In this document: positions 14,516 through 23,936 of the stretch, piece after piece
How positions within the stretch are numbered: position 1 is the first letter of the stretch
Layout: every line of letters begins with the position of its first letter
Assembly (NCBI GenBank): GCA_014380365.1
Contig: JACMJZ010000025.1
Coordinates: 413,222-477,221 of the forward strand
Direction: 5' to 3'
Source of the DNA: Pyrinomonadaceae bacterium
GTDB taxonomy: Bacteria > Acidobacteriota > Blastocatellia > Pyrinomonadales > Pyrinomonadaceae
DNA: 64,000 bases
Made by a program: the position numbers and the translations under genes
The notes under the pieces: generated by a model
What the model was told of the DNA's origin: nothing
The model's database searches: none
What the model saw: only the letters and a program-made list of their open reading frames with translations

Positions 14516-14866
14516 TATCCGGTCGAGTTTGATGAATGGGCTCATCGAAGTGATCACCATTCCTTCGATCACGTCCATGCGGCATGACAGTCCCGTGCGA
14601 TCGTCGTCTTTGCTTTGTCCTTCAGTGTGATACCAAACCTGGCAGTTCGTGCAGTCTCCATTCCAGCAAAAGTCGCCGTAGGAAATTGTGTTGAGTGAGA
14701 GGTACTGAAAACAGCGGAGTAATCGATTCTTCTCCGGCACCTCGACCGGTTTGCCGACGATTTCAATAGGGACAAGACGTTCGTAGGGATCGAGTAGGTC
14801 CCTTAGATCACTCTGCGAGGGCGAAGTTTCGGAGACCGGCGGCGGTGGGCAAGTCTGCTCGCTCAT
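14507..14866 (-). CDS. 2Fe-2S ferredoxin-like protein
   Basis: A 119-residue protein with cysteines C67, C72, C75 and C95 in a C-x4-C-x2-C-x19-C arrangement (FCWNGDCTNCQVWY, then GLSCRM). This is the plant-type ferredoxin signature, which binds one 2Fe-2S cluster. The N-terminal 30 residues are Pro- and Ser-rich and probably disordered. It may carry electrons for a reductase such as the flavoprotein at 11701, though nothing in the sequence proves a partnership. Confidence 0.8.
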   Translation of the reverse strand: MSEQTCPPPPVSETSPSQSDLRDLLDPYERLVPIEIVGKPVEVPEKNRLLRCFQYLSLNTISYGDFCWNGDCTNCQVWYHTEGQSKDDDRTGLSCRMDVIEGMVITSMSPFIKLDRITK

Positions 14867-15093
14867 AGGCGGAAGTATAGCGGTTCCTTTTTGAAATTGA
14901 CATCGAGGGGGAAGGCACCAGGCAGTGGGCAGTAAGCAGTTAGGCGGTATGCTTTGGTGTATTCCGCATTCTGCCTAGTGCCTTCTGCGTTCTGCTTTCT
15001 GACCACAGGGATTCTCAACCATCATCATTCCCCCGCTCGCTTCGCATCTTTGCTCATACGTTGCTAAAATGACGGCACACGGAGGTCGAGAAG

Positions 15094-15315
15094 TTGTCGC
15101 TAGTCATCTACACCAAGCCAGACTGTCCTTACTGCGAGCAGGCTCGCGTTTATTACAACTCGGAGGGTATTCCATTCGTCGACTATGACGCGCAAAACAA
15201 CCCCGCACGCCGCGCCGAGATGTTTTCCTTCTCGGGTGGTGACCCTACCGTTCCCTGCATTGTCGAAGACGGCAAATACAAAGGATCGGGTTGGGGTGAT
15301 CCGCCGCGAGGTTGA
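15094..15315 (+). CDS. Glutaredoxin
   Basis: A 73-residue thioredoxin-fold protein with the CPYC active site at C11-C14 (TKPDCPYCEQARVYY) and the cis-proline in TVPCIVEDG. It reduces disulfides or glutathione-mixed disulfides in the cytoplasm. The start is a TTG, supported by GGAGG eight bases upstream and by homology beginning right there. It is shorter than the usual 80-85 residues and lacks the final helix. Confidence 0.85.
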   Translation: MSLVIYTKPDCPYCEQARVYYNSEGIPFVDYDAQNNPARRAEMFSFSGGDPTVPCIVEDGKYKGSGWGDPPRG

Positions 15316-15391
15316 ACAGTTCACGACTAGCCGGCCGTGCGCCGGCAAACACAAGAAAACCTAAGATTTGAGAAATAGAATTTGAGCGTTA

Positions 15392-15415
15392 TGCGGGCAG
15401 GATGCCCGCGCTCCC
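15392..15415. repeat. REP-like GCGGGCAGGATGCCCGCGCTCC element
   Basis: Imperfect palindrome before the oligopeptidase gene. It is the reverse complement of the GGAGCGCAGGCATCCTGC family at 13823, 21297 and 58933. Confidence 0.65.
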
Positions 15416-15441
15416 GTAAAAACATCTAAGAAAGGCCCCCC

Positions 15442-17580
15442 ATGAAAAAACAGTCGATAACCCTGACAGCGTTTGTGCTGTCTGCTTTGATTTTGACCGC
15501 TAGTTCCGCGGCGACGGCTCAAACTAATGGAGGAGGAGCGACCGCACCAAAACCACCAATGGCAGAAAAGAAAACCCGAACCATAAAAATCCACGGCGAA
15601 ACACTTGTCGATGATTTCTTCTGGCTGCGCGAGAAGTCGAACCCGCAAGTTATTTCCTATCTCGAATCCGAGAATGCGCACACCGATGCCGCGATGAAGG
15701 CTACCGCGGCGTTGCAGGAAAAGCTCTACAAAGAAATGGTCGGCCACATCAAGGAGACGGACGAGAACGTCCCCTATCGCGACGGCGATTATTTCTACTA
15801 CTCGCGCACCGTGCAGGGATTGCAGTATCCGATTTACGCGCGTAAGCGCGGCAGCCTCGACGCCAAGGAAGAGATCACGCTCGACCTGAACGAGATGGCC
15901 AAGGGTTTGAAGTATCTCGGACTGGGCGCTTATGCCGTGAGCGATGACGGCAATTATCTTGCCTACTCAACTGACACCACCGGATATCGCCAGTACAAAC
16001 TCCAAATCAAGGACCTGCGCACCGGCGAGTTGCTTCCCGAAAGTATCGATCGTGTTGGTTCCGTGATGTGGGCCACGGACAACAAGACCATTTTCTATTC
16101 GACAGAAGATGCCACGACGAAGCGTTCTGACAAGTTTTTCCGCCACGTAATCAAGACCGACAAGAGCGACCTTGTTTTCGAAGACAAGGACGAGCTGTTT
16201 GACGTCTATGGGGGACGAACCCGCGACAAGGCGATGATTCTAATCGTCTCGGGCAGCAAGACCTCGACGGAGTATCAATACATCCCCACGGACAAACCGG
16301 AGAGTGCGCCAAAAGTGATTCTGCCGCGCGCGCCTGACCACGAGTATGGAGTTGATCACCGCGCCGGCCTCTTTTACATCCGCACGAATCAGGGCGCCAA
16401 GAATTTTCGACTCGTCACTGCGCCTGTCTCCGATCCGGGCAAGGCGAACTGGAAAGAGATCATCGCCCATCGACCGGCGGTGAAACTCGATGATATTGAA
16501 CTCTTCGCCGATCATCTGGTCGTTTCTGAACTCGAAGGCGGACTGCAACACCTTCGGATCACAAGCCTCAAAAACAATGAGACCCATCGGATAACTTTTC
16601 CGGAACCCGTCTACACTGCGTTCGTCAGCACGAACCGCGAATTCAAGACGCGAACGCTGCGCTTTGGTTACCAGTCGATGGTGACGCCCAATTCGGTTTT
16701 TGACTACGACATGGACAGCAAGGCGCGCGTGCTCAAGAAGCAGACTGAAGTGCCCGGTGGTTTTGACAAAGCGAACTATCAGTCGGAGCGCGTCTTCGCC
16801 ACTGCTGCCGACGGCACGAAGATTCCGCTTTCGGTGGTTTACCGGCGAGGCACGAAGATGGATGGCAAAGCGCCGTTGCTGCTCTACGGCTACGGTTCTT
16901 ATGGAGCATCGATGACTCCGAGTTTTTCGTCCAACCGGCTGAGCTTGCTGGATCGCGGCGCCATCTACGTGATCGCGCACATTCGCGGCGGTGGCGAGAT
17001 GGGCGAAGAATGGCGCGAGGCCGGCAGGATGATGAAGAAGATGAACACCTTCACCGACTTCATCGCCAGCGCCGAGCACCTGATCAAGAACAAGTACACG
17101 TCCGCTGATCGCCTGGTTATCCTGGGTGGCAGCGCCGGCGGATTGCTGATGGGCGCAGTGAGCAACCTGCGTCCGGATCTGTTCAAGGCAGTCGTCTCGC
17201 AGGTTCCATTTGTAGATGTGCTCAACACGATGCTCGACGCCAGTTTGCCTTTGACTACGAGCGAGTACATTGAGTGGGGAAATCCCAATGACAAGGCCGC
17301 CTACGAATACATGAAAACGTATTCGCCGTACGACAACATCGCGAAGAAGGACTATCCGGCGATGCTGGTGAAGGTTTCGCTCAACGACAGCCAGGTGCCT
17401 TATTGGGAAGGCGCGAAGCTGGTAGCCCGTTTGCGGGCAATGAAGACTGACCAAAACCCGCTCTTGCTCAAGACCAACATGGGCGCCGGACATGGCGGAT
17501 CTTCGGGGCGCTACGATTACTTGAAGGAAGTCGCCTTCGACTACGCCTTCATGCTCTGGCAGATGGGACTGGCGGAGTAG
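15442..17580 (+). CDS. ptrB: Secreted oligopeptidase B (S9A prolyl oligopeptidase family)
   Basis: A 712-residue serine peptidase. An N-terminal signal peptide (LTAFVLSALILTASSAATAQ) sends it to the periplasm. A beta-propeller gate covers roughly residues 40-430, and an alpha/beta hydrolase domain carries Ser564 in GGSAGG, Asp649 in NDSQV and His684 in GAGHGG. The segment SQVPFVDVLNTMLDASLPLT with EWGNP is typical of oligopeptidase B rather than prolyl endopeptidase, so cleavage after Arg or Lys in short peptides is expected. AGAAAGG precedes the ATG. It stands alone. Confidence 0.9.
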   Translation: MKKQSITLTAFVLSALILTASSAATAQTNGGGATAPKPPMAEKKTRTIKIHGETLVDDFFWLREKSNPQVISYLESENAHTDAAMKATAALQEKLYKEMVGHIKETDENVPYRDGDYFYYSRTVQGLQYPIYARKRGSLDAKEEITLDLNEMAKGLKYLGLGAYAVSDDGNYLAYSTDTTGYRQYKLQIKDLRTGELLPESIDRVGSVMWATDNKTIFYSTEDATTKRSDKFFRHVIKTDKSDLVFEDKDELFDVYGGRTRDKAMILIVSGSKTSTEYQYIPTDKPESAPKVILPRAPDHEYGVDHRAGLFYIRTNQGAKNFRLVTAPVSDPGKANWKEIIAHRPAVKLDDIELFADHLVVSELEGGLQHLRITSLKNNETHRITFPEPVYTAFVSTNREFKTRTLRFGYQSMVTPNSVFDYDMDSKARVLKKQTEVPGGFDKANYQSERVFATAADGTKIPLSVVYRRGTKMDGKAPLLLYGYGSYGASMTPSFSSNRLSLLDRGAIYVIAHIRGGGEMGEEWREAGRMMKKMNTFTDFIASAEHLIKNKYTSADRLVILGGSAGGLLMGAVSNLRPDLFKAVVSQVPFVDVLNTMLDASLPLTTSEYIEWGNPNDKAAYEYMKTYSPYDNIAKKDYPAMLVKVSLNDSQVPYWEGAKLVARLRAMKTDQNPLLLKTNMGAGHGGSSGRYDYLKEVAFDYAFMLWQMGLAE

Positions 17581-17701
17581 TTCTACGACCAGGCAGAAGC
17601 CCAATGTATAACGAGGGCTGGGATGTGCGGTCGCTTCTAAATCTGTGCGGAAGCCGCCTACTCTCGCTTTCGGGACAACGGGAGACTAAGGCACGGGCTG
17701 T

Positions 17702-18439
17702 TTATTTTACGACAGCCCGTTTCCTGCGTTTAGGAAACCTCTTTTCGTAATATAGATCGCGCTTATCCGGATCTGACATGCCTTCCTCAGGCACCTTCAA
17801 TCCCAGAAGTCTCGCTTTAACTCTCACGTGTTCGTCCATCACCAATTGATAATGGTCTTGTATTTCATTGAGAAGACCATTCGTAACCTTAATCGCCTGG
17901 CTTCTCTTATCGTCTTCTGGAATCGAACTCTTGAAAATCTGTTCCAGCCCAGTGTAAAGGGAATCTCTACTCGCATTGGGAGGGTGATAGCCCTTTACCA
18001 GTACTTCTGCCGCCATCGCTTGTCCGACAATGTAACCGCACATGCGGCGGACAAATCTTCCGAAAATGGGATTGTCTTCAAAGGAACGCAGTGCAACAAT
18101 TTTTGACCTCATGTCGCCGGTCAAAGAACTATCATCCGCTATCGTATTGAATATCGAGTGGTGCTCATCCATCAATTCGCGACTCGACTCGAGAGTCCTT
18201 CGATATGAGACAAAGGTGTCGATGTAGTTCCGATGGACTTTTTCAAAGACCTCAAGTGCCGGAGCCAGAAAATCAGAGTAAAGCTCCCGTTGAATTTTTT
18301 CGCCCCTTTCGACAAATTGAATACAACGGTCCAAAAGCTTGTCGATTAGATCAACTATCATAGAATTGGTTCGTTTACGAGCGTTTGCTGGAACTAGAGA
18401 AATCGAGAATTGAGATCGGACTAAGGTCCTGAGTTCCAT
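17702..18439 (-). CDS. Hypothetical helical protein
   Basis: A 245-residue protein, mostly charged helix, with no signal or membrane segment. I recognise no family. IVDLIDKLLDRCIQFVERGEKIQREL near the start and DDKRSQAIKVTNGLLNEIQDHYQLVMDEHVRVKARLLGL near the end look like coiled or bundled helices. The C-terminus is very basic (KRFPKRRKRAVVK). An internal ATG at 18361 (MIVDLID) is an equally good start; AAGGGG abuts the first ATG. Confidence 0.6.
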   Translation of the reverse strand: MELRTLVRSQFSISLVPANARKRTNSMIVDLIDKLLDRCIQFVERGEKIQRELYSDFLAPALEVFEKVHRNYIDTFVSYRRTLESSRELMDEHHSIFNTIADDSSLTGDMRSKIVALRSFEDNPIFGRFVRRMCGYIVGQAMAAEVLVKGYHPPNASRDSLYTGLEQIFKSSIPEDDKRSQAIKVTNGLLNEIQDHYQLVMDEHVRVKARLLGLKVPEEGMSDPDKRDLYYEKRFPKRRKRAVVK

Positions 18440-18826
18440 CCCCTTGGCTCAGTGTGGCGTGCACGATATTACAAACGCTCGCTAAACGTCAATAGATCTC
18501 CTCCTCCGGTAGTGCGGTAAAAGTGTGTTGCTAGTCTCCGGGGCATTTAGCCCGACCGTTAGGGAGGGCTCCGAGGTGCATGAATGAAGCCCTCCCTGAC
18601 GGTTGGGCTAGTGCCCCGCTTCGCGACTCGACGAGTTGCAACACACAATTACCCCAGTACTCCTCCTCCACTCCCCCGGGCTTCCGCTAGTTGTTAGACT
18701 CGCCAGTCAGCACTCGCTCGATTGTCAGTTCCCTAAGTGCGGCGGGTTCCTAACCCCGAAGGTCGGGCTTCGCGCGGTTGCCGAGCGACCATCATTGGGA
18801 GTTAAATAAGGCGAAAGCGCAAAGCA
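18440..18826. other. Intergenic region upstream of kinase with long inverted repeat
   Basis: An imperfect inverted repeat spans 18522-18646: GTGTGTTGC near its left end returns as GCAACACAC, and TTAGCCCGACCGTTAGGGAGGGC returns as its complement. A half copy occurs at 45139-45165. No gene seen; the kinase promoter should lie in 18650-18826. Confidence 0.6.
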
Positions 18827-21295
18827 ATGGTTGGAACTGTATTAGGGAATTACAAGATTCTCGAAAAGATCGGTGCGGGCGGGCAGGGGACTGTCTATAA
18901 AGCTGTCGACTCAAAACTCGGCCGCACGGTCGTGATCAAAGTTCTGCCTGAAGAACTAGTCGCCAAGGAAGCCAATCGCAAACGCTTCGAGCGCGAGGCG
19001 CGGCTGGCCTCGTCGCTGGACCACCCAAACATCTGCACGATTTTCGATCTGAACGAAATCAACGGCGTGCATTTCATCGCCATGCAGTACATCCAGGGAC
19101 GGAATGTGCGCCAGTTGGTAAACGGCAAACCGTTGCAGCTTGAGAGCGCACTGTCCATTGCCATTCAGGTGGCGGACGCGCTCGCCGTGGCCCACGCGCA
19201 GGGCATCATTCATCGAGACGTCAAGGCCGGCAACGTCATGGTAAACAACAAGGGCCAGGTCAAGGTGCTCGACTTTGGTCTCGCCAAGCTGCTTGACGAC
19301 GAAGCAGCGCGAACCTCCGGAATTCATCACACAGAGTTAACCGAAGTCGGCGTGCCTTACGGCACGGCCACCTACGCGGCGCCGGAACAGGCGCGCGGCG
19401 ATCGCGTCGATTCACGCGCGGACATTTTCTCCACCGGTGTCCTGCTCTACGAAATGCTTACCGGCACGTGGCCGTTTCGCGGGCAAACCGCGGTAGACGT
19501 TCGCCACTCGGTGTTGCACTCGGAACCTATGCCGATAAATGAAGCCCGGCCTGATCCGGTGCCCGATCGCCTTCAGCAAATACTCGATCGGGCGCTGAAA
19601 AAGGATCCGCGCGATCGTTACCAACAGATGGCGCAGTTTCGTGACGACCTGCGCGCCGTAGTGCGCGAGAACGCGATGGCCGCGGGCGGAATCATTGATG
19701 AGAGCGGCCTGCCCGTTGCCCCGCGTCACCTAAATGCGGACGGACCGATATCGCGTGCTCTGCGTTGGTTGGGCATGAAGGGAAGTGACAGTTCCGCCTC
19801 CTCCGGCAGAATGTCGAGCGGTTCATCACAGCCGCGCGACTCTCACGAAACACCGACAACCTTTGGCGACCGCGATCGCAAGAGTGTGGCGATCCTGCCT
19901 TTTAAGAACCTGGGCAACGACCCGGAAACGGTTTTCTATGAATTCTCGCTCGCTGATGCTGTGATTACCGAACTGGCGCGCGTGCGGTCGCTCGTGGTGC
20001 GTCCGTCGTCCGTAATCGTTAAGTATCAGGGGAAACAGTTTGACCCGGGCGATGTCGGACGCGAGTTAGACGTCGACGCGATTCTGACCGCCAGCTTCCT
20101 GCGTGCCGGCGCGCATCTGCGAGTGACGGTGCAACTGCTCGACGTAAGAACGAGCGAAATCATCTGGAGCGACCGCATTGATGCGGATGCCAGCGACATC
20201 ATGGCGGTGCAGGACACAATTGTTCAGCACATCGTTGACGGCTTGCGTCTGGAGTTGAGCCCGGACGAAAGAGTTGAGTTGGCGCGAGGGACGACCACGG
20301 ACGCCGCGGCGTCGGAAGAGTACTTGCGTGGACGTAACTGCCTGGGACAGTTTATTTATCACACTACGTCTCGCGTCGATCTGGATTCGGCGATCGACCA
20401 CTTCGAGCGGGCCATCGAAGTGGACTCTAATTTTGCGCTTGCGTATTCAGCGCTGGGCAGTTGTTATGTGCATCGGGTGCTCAAGGCGCTCGGCGACACG
20501 CAGGATCACGACAAGGCGCAAAAAGCTTTTAGCAAGGCGCTCGCGCTCGACCCTAAGCTACTGGAGGCGCGCCTCCAAAGTGTCTTCATCTACATCACTC
20601 GCGGACAAAAGCCGAAGGCGCGCGAGGAAATTGAATCGTTGCGTGAGGAGTATCCCAACGACGTCGGAGTCCACTTTGTGCGCGGTTACCTGGCGCGGCT
20701 TGATTCTGAGTATGAAAAGGCCCTGCGTAGTTTTGATCGGATGGTGCGGCTCAATCCCGCGGAAAAAGTGGTGGCGAGTTACCATCGCGCGCGCATCTTC
20801 ATGTACCAGCAACGGTACGACGAAGCTTTGGCTGAACTCGATGAGGGCGCAGCGCTGGAACCGGATCACCCAATGATCCAAACGTGGCGAGCTCGGGTGC
20901 TCGACTACAGTGGGGAGATTGATGAGGCCCGGAGAATTCTGGAGCAACTGCTGGATCGACAGCCGCACATGGACGGGATTCGCCCTATCCTGGCCATCTG
21001 CCTGAGTGCCCAGGGCCGGCACGAAGAAGCCAACAAGCAGTTGACCGACCGCGTTAAAATCGCCGCGGCCGCCGATCACGATATAGCCTACTGGCTCGGG
21101 ACCGCATATCTTTTACAGGGCCGCCAGGTGAAAGCGCTCGAGTGGCTGCAAACGGCAATTGAACTGGGTAACGAAAACTATTTGTGGTTTGAGTCGGATC
21201 CAAATTGGACTGACCTGCATGCTGACCCGCGTTTCAAGGATCTAATGCAAAAAGTAAAGACTTCACTGGGAAAACGCGAAGACAACGCCGCCTAA
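18827..21295 (+). CDS. Ser/Thr protein kinase with TolB-like and TPR domains
   Basis: An 822-residue protein. Residues 9-275 are a Hanks-type kinase with Gly loop IGAGGQGTVY (15-24), K38, E57, HRDVKAGN (catalytic D131), DFG (149-151) and APE (185-187), so it should be active. After a Ser-rich linker comes a TolB/FlgO-like segment (about 350-485; KSVAILPFKNLGNDPE), then tandem TPRs to the end. There is no membrane helix, so it is cytoplasmic. This architecture is widespread in Acidobacteriota; targets are unknown. The phosphatase gene 49 bases downstream is a likely functional counterpart. Confidence 0.9.
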   Translation: MVGTVLGNYKILEKIGAGGQGTVYKAVDSKLGRTVVIKVLPEELVAKEANRKRFEREARLASSLDHPNICTIFDLNEINGVHFIAMQYIQGRNVRQLVNGKPLQLESALSIAIQVADALAVAHAQGIIHRDVKAGNVMVNNKGQVKVLDFGLAKLLDDEAARTSGIHHTELTEVGVPYGTATYAAPEQARGDRVDSRADIFSTGVLLYEMLTGTWPFRGQTAVDVRHSVLHSEPMPINEARPDPVPDRLQQILDRALKKDPRDRYQQMAQFRDDLRAVVRENAMAAGGIIDESGLPVAPRHLNADGPISRALRWLGMKGSDSSASSGRMSSGSSQPRDSHETPTTFGDRDRKSVAILPFKNLGNDPETVFYEFSLADAVITELARVRSLVVRPSSVIVKYQGKQFDPGDVGRELDVDAILTASFLRAGAHLRVTVQLLDVRTSEIIWSDRIDADASDIMAVQDTIVQHIVDGLRLELSPDERVELARGTTTDAAASEEYLRGRNCLGQFIYHTTSRVDLDSAIDHFERAIEVDSNFALAYSALGSCYVHRVLKALGDTQDHDKAQKAFSKALALDPKLLEARLQSVFIYITRGQKPKAREEIESLREEYPNDVGVHFVRGYLARLDSEYEKALRSFDRMVRLNPAEKVVASYHRARIFMYQQRYDEALAELDEGAALEPDHPMIQTWRARVLDYSGEIDEARRILEQLLDRQPHMDGIRPILAICLSAQGRHEEANKQLTDRVKIAAAADHDIAYWLGTAYLLQGRQVKALEWLQTAIELGNENYLWFESDPNWTDLHADPRFKDLMQKVKTSLGKREDNAA

Positions 21296-21296
21296 G

Positions 21297-21324
21297 CTGG
21301 GAGCGCAGGCATCCTGCCTGCAAT
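21297..21324. repeat. REP-like GGAGCGCAGGCATCCTGC element
   Basis: Short imperfect palindrome in the 49-base gap between the kinase and phosphatase genes; same family as 13823, 15392 and 58933. Confidence 0.65.
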
Positions 21325-21344
21325 TCGACAGGCGCAAGAACCTT

Positions 21345-22160
21345 ATGAAAACTTTCGTCGTTGGCGACATTCACGGGCGCAACGCCCAACTGCAACGCCT
21401 GATTGAGTTGATTCCGCGTGACGAGTCTGTTGACACGCTCGTGTTTTTGGGTGACCTGATTGACAGAGGCGCGGATGCGCCTGGTTGCGTTGATTACGTC
21501 ATGAAACTTCAGCGCGAGAATCCGGAACGAGTGTTGTGCCTGCGCGGCAACCACGAACAGATGCTGCTGGACTTCATTGAAGGCAGCGCCAATCTCTGGA
21601 TTACTCCGGTTACCGGCGGCGAGCGAACGTTTGAGCAGTATGCAGGCGAAGCTTTGAGGATAGAGAAAGAGCAGGATCTCGACGACGCGCGCCGGACAAT
21701 CGAGAATAGCGTTCCTTCAGAGCACCTCGATTTTTTCCACCAGTTGCCATTCTTCCACGAGGACGACTACGCGATCTACGTGCATGCCGGCCTCGATCGA
21801 ACCAAGCATCCGAAAGACACTGCACCGCAGTCTTTGCTGTGGATGCGCGATATGGAGTTTTACAAAAACTATCGAGGCAAGCCCTGCATCTTCGGTCACA
21901 CCCCAACGCCGCTGCTTCCTTTGCGCGGACGAGTGGGCCGGCATGGCATCTACATTTCTCATAGCGCTATCGGCATCGATACCGGCTACAACCTGCAATC
22001 ACCGCTGAGCTGTCTTTCCCTGCCCGACTTCTCGCTCTATCAAACGTTTTCCGATGGCCACGAGGAAACACACCACATCACGGCGTTTATCCCCGACACA
22101 TTGAAGGCAATGCAGAAGAAAGCTAACTTGGCAGACAAGTCCCCGACGGCAATACACTGA
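21345..22160 (+). CDS. PPP-type Ser/Thr protein phosphatase (metallophosphoesterase)
   Basis: A 271-residue protein with all metallophosphoesterase motifs: GDIHG near residue 7, GDLIDRG, RGNHE, HAGLD and GHTP. These coordinate two metal ions and a phosphate. It resembles PrpA/PrpE and lambda-type phosphatases that act on phosphoproteins or dinucleoside polyphosphates. It follows the Ser/Thr kinase in the same direction at short range, so reversal of that kinase's signal is a reasonable inference. The long inverted repeat at 22176 begins just after its stop codon. Confidence 0.85.
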   Translation: MKTFVVGDIHGRNAQLQRLIELIPRDESVDTLVFLGDLIDRGADAPGCVDYVMKLQRENPERVLCLRGNHEQMLLDFIEGSANLWITPVTGGERTFEQYAGEALRIEKEQDLDDARRTIENSVPSEHLDFFHQLPFFHEDDYAIYVHAGLDRTKHPKDTAPQSLLWMRDMEFYKNYRGKPCIFGHTPTPLLPLRGRVGRHGIYISHSAIGIDTGYNLQSPLSCLSLPDFSLYQTFSDGHEETHHITAFIPDTLKAMQKKANLADKSPTAIH

Positions 22161-22175
22161 TATCGGTTCGGTCCT

Positions 22176-22291
22176 ATGAGGTCAGTACCACCCTGCGGTA
22201 GCGGGTGGGTTGAAACCCGCAGTTTGCTCATGCTTCAGTCCTTGGTGCGCAGCGATACCCACCCGCTACCGCAGGGTGGTACTGACCTCAT
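22176..22291. repeat. Perfect 35-bp inverted repeat with 46-base loop
   Basis: Arms 22176-22210 and 22257-22291 are exact reverse complements (TGAGGTCAGTACCACCCTGC at the outer part of the left arm). The loop contains a smaller palindrome (GGGTTGAAACCC). It lies between the phosphatase and LuxR genes. Confidence 0.9.
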
Positions 22292-22342
22292 GGGACCTCG
22301 GCATGGGTGAATGCGACTCTCGCTCGCATCAGACAGCACCAT

Positions 22343-22801
22343 ATGAAGAAACAGATCCTTCTCCACGGACTTATCTATGGTCTCTGCGGCGGCGTGCTGA
22401 TCGTGGCGCTCAAGCTGATCGAGTATCGCTTCCTGGTGCTTGAGCATTCAGTGGAGATTTACGGAGGCTTGATCGCGCTCCTGTTTGCGCTCCTGGGCGG
22501 ATGGCTGGGATTGAAACTCACCCGGAACAAGGAAGTGGTAGTCCTGAAGGAGGTGATGGTTTCAGCCGATGCGCCGTTTGCCTTGAACGAACAGAGACTG
22601 CGTGAGCTGTCTATCACCCGCCGCGAACTTGAAATCCTTGAGCTGATTGCCAACGGCCTTAGTAATCGCGAGATTGCCGAAAAACTCTTCGTCAGCGAGA
22701 GCACCGTCAAGACCCACTCCAGCCGGCTCTTCGATAAACTCAGCGCCAAACGAAGGACTCAGGCCGTGCAGATTGGTAAGGAACTTGGACTGATTCCCTG
22801 A
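22343..22801 (+). CDS. LuxR-type regulator with N-terminal membrane helices
   Basis: A 152-residue protein from the ATG at 22343; a GTG 36 bases upstream is possible. Two hydrophobic helices (ILLHGLIYGLCGGVLIVALK and IYGGLIALLFALLGGWLGLK) precede a C-terminal LuxR/GerE DNA-binding domain (LSITRRELEILELIANGLSNREIAEKLFVS, STVKTHSSRLFDKL). It is therefore a membrane-tethered regulator without a receiver domain. The DUF4199 and VOC genes downstream are plausible targets; LuxR plus DUF4199 pairing is familiar from other genomes. Confidence 0.8.
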   Translation: MKKQILLHGLIYGLCGGVLIVALKLIEYRFLVLEHSVEIYGGLIALLFALLGGWLGLKLTRNKEVVVLKEVMVSADAPFALNEQRLRELSITRRELEILELIANGLSNREIAEKLFVSESTVKTHSSRLFDKLSAKRRTQAVQIGKELGLIP

Positions 22802-23285
22802 GAAGCACGACTAGACCGTCTTTGAGGCGAAACTCAATCGAGCCTGCGAAGCAGGCGAAAGCATAAAGCCCAGGGTGAAGCGAAGCGGAACCCTGGGTAA
22901 CGGCGTAGAAAAACATCGAAAGCCCATGAAACGGGCGGCAGTCCTGAGGCTGCAAGTCTCTTACGCCCGCTCGCGCGGGCTTGGGAAGTTATTTGTCAGG
23001 TTCCCAGGGTTCCGCTTCGCTCCACCCTGGGCTTTATGCTTTCGCGTGCTCCGCACGCTCGGTGCTTCGACTAGAATTGTTTTGGGTCGCGACAAGACTT
23101 TGCTAAGGCAAGAAGTACATAGTTCCTTCGTGTAGGGCTCAATAACAGAAGACTAACCGTAAACTAAAGTACTGTTTCTCTCGTTCAAGCCTGAAATCAT
23201 CCGAAAGTATGACGACAATACCCGCCCGCAAAAGCTACTTTCTCGCCCGACCGCTCAAATACTTTTCAGTTTTAGGAGAAAACTT
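22802..23285. other. Intergenic region with 42-bp inverted repeat
   Basis: Arms 22856-22897 and 23003-23044 match as inverted copies at 41 of 42 positions, with a GC-rich palindrome (GCCCGCTCGCGCGGGC) between them. The remaining 240 bases up to the DUF4199 gene show nothing further except an AGGAGAAA ribosome site. Confidence 0.8.
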
Positions 23286-23828
23286 ATGAAGAAAACTGTT
23301 TTGACCTTCGGGCTGATTTCCGGGGCCGTATCGTCGTTGTTGATGATGCTGTTAATGATTTTTCTTGTCGACAAGATTGGTTTCGACAAGGCGATAATCG
23401 TAGGTTACACGTCGATCGTCGTTTCCCTGCTGTTGGTACCTTTCGGCATTAGGTCGTACCGCGAAAACGTTGGCGGAGGCAGCATCACTTTCGGTCGAGC
23501 GTTTGCGGTTGGCATTCTCATTACTCTCATCTCTTGCATTTGCTACGTAGTGGTATGGTTGATTGCTTACTATAACTTCATGCCGGACTTCGTGGAGAGG
23601 TACGCGTCTTACATGGTCGAGAAACAGCGAACGTCAGGCGCGAGCCAGCAAATGATCGAGGCGACGGTACAGGAGATGAAGAGCATGAAGGCAATGTTAG
23701 ACAACCCTCTGATCAACGCCGCCCTAACCTTCACGGAACCTTTTCCAGTCGGATTGCTGGTCACCCTGATCTCGGCTGCCATACTAAGAAAGAAGTCAGG
23801 GCCTTCAACTGTAGAAGCCAGCGCGTAA
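23286..23828 (+). CDS. DUF4199 membrane protein
   Basis: A 180-residue protein with four hydrophobic helices, near residues 7-31, 36-55, 72-96 and 143-165. The opening KKTVLTFGLISGAVSSLLMML and the GGSITFGRAFAVGILITLI segment are typical of DUF4199, a family of unknown function. TTAGGAGAAAACTT before the ATG is a good ribosome site. It sits between the membrane-tethered LuxR regulator and the VOC gene, all on the plus strand. Confidence 0.85.
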   Translation: MKKTVLTFGLISGAVSSLLMMLLMIFLVDKIGFDKAIIVGYTSIVVSLLLVPFGIRSYRENVGGGSITFGRAFAVGILITLISCICYVVVWLIAYYNFMPDFVERYASYMVEKQRTSGASQQMIEATVQEMKSMKAMLDNPLINAALTFTEPFPVGLLVTLISAAILRKKSGPSTVEASA

Positions 23829-23936
23829 GTAAAGGGTCCTGCGTCTGCGCATGGAACGCTCACTGACGAATCACTAAATTTCATGCCGGTAATTGTAGTT
23901 AGCCTGAATAATCAAATAGCTCTTAAGGAGGGCATC

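Noticed and set aside
16240..17604. 454-codon minus-strand frame
   Set aside because: It is antisense to the well-supported oligopeptidase gene and lacks recognisable motifs; an effect of high GC at third positions.
22176..23044. Insertion-sequence remnant
   Set aside because: No transposase fragment lies between the inverted repeats; they behave as palindromic elements instead.
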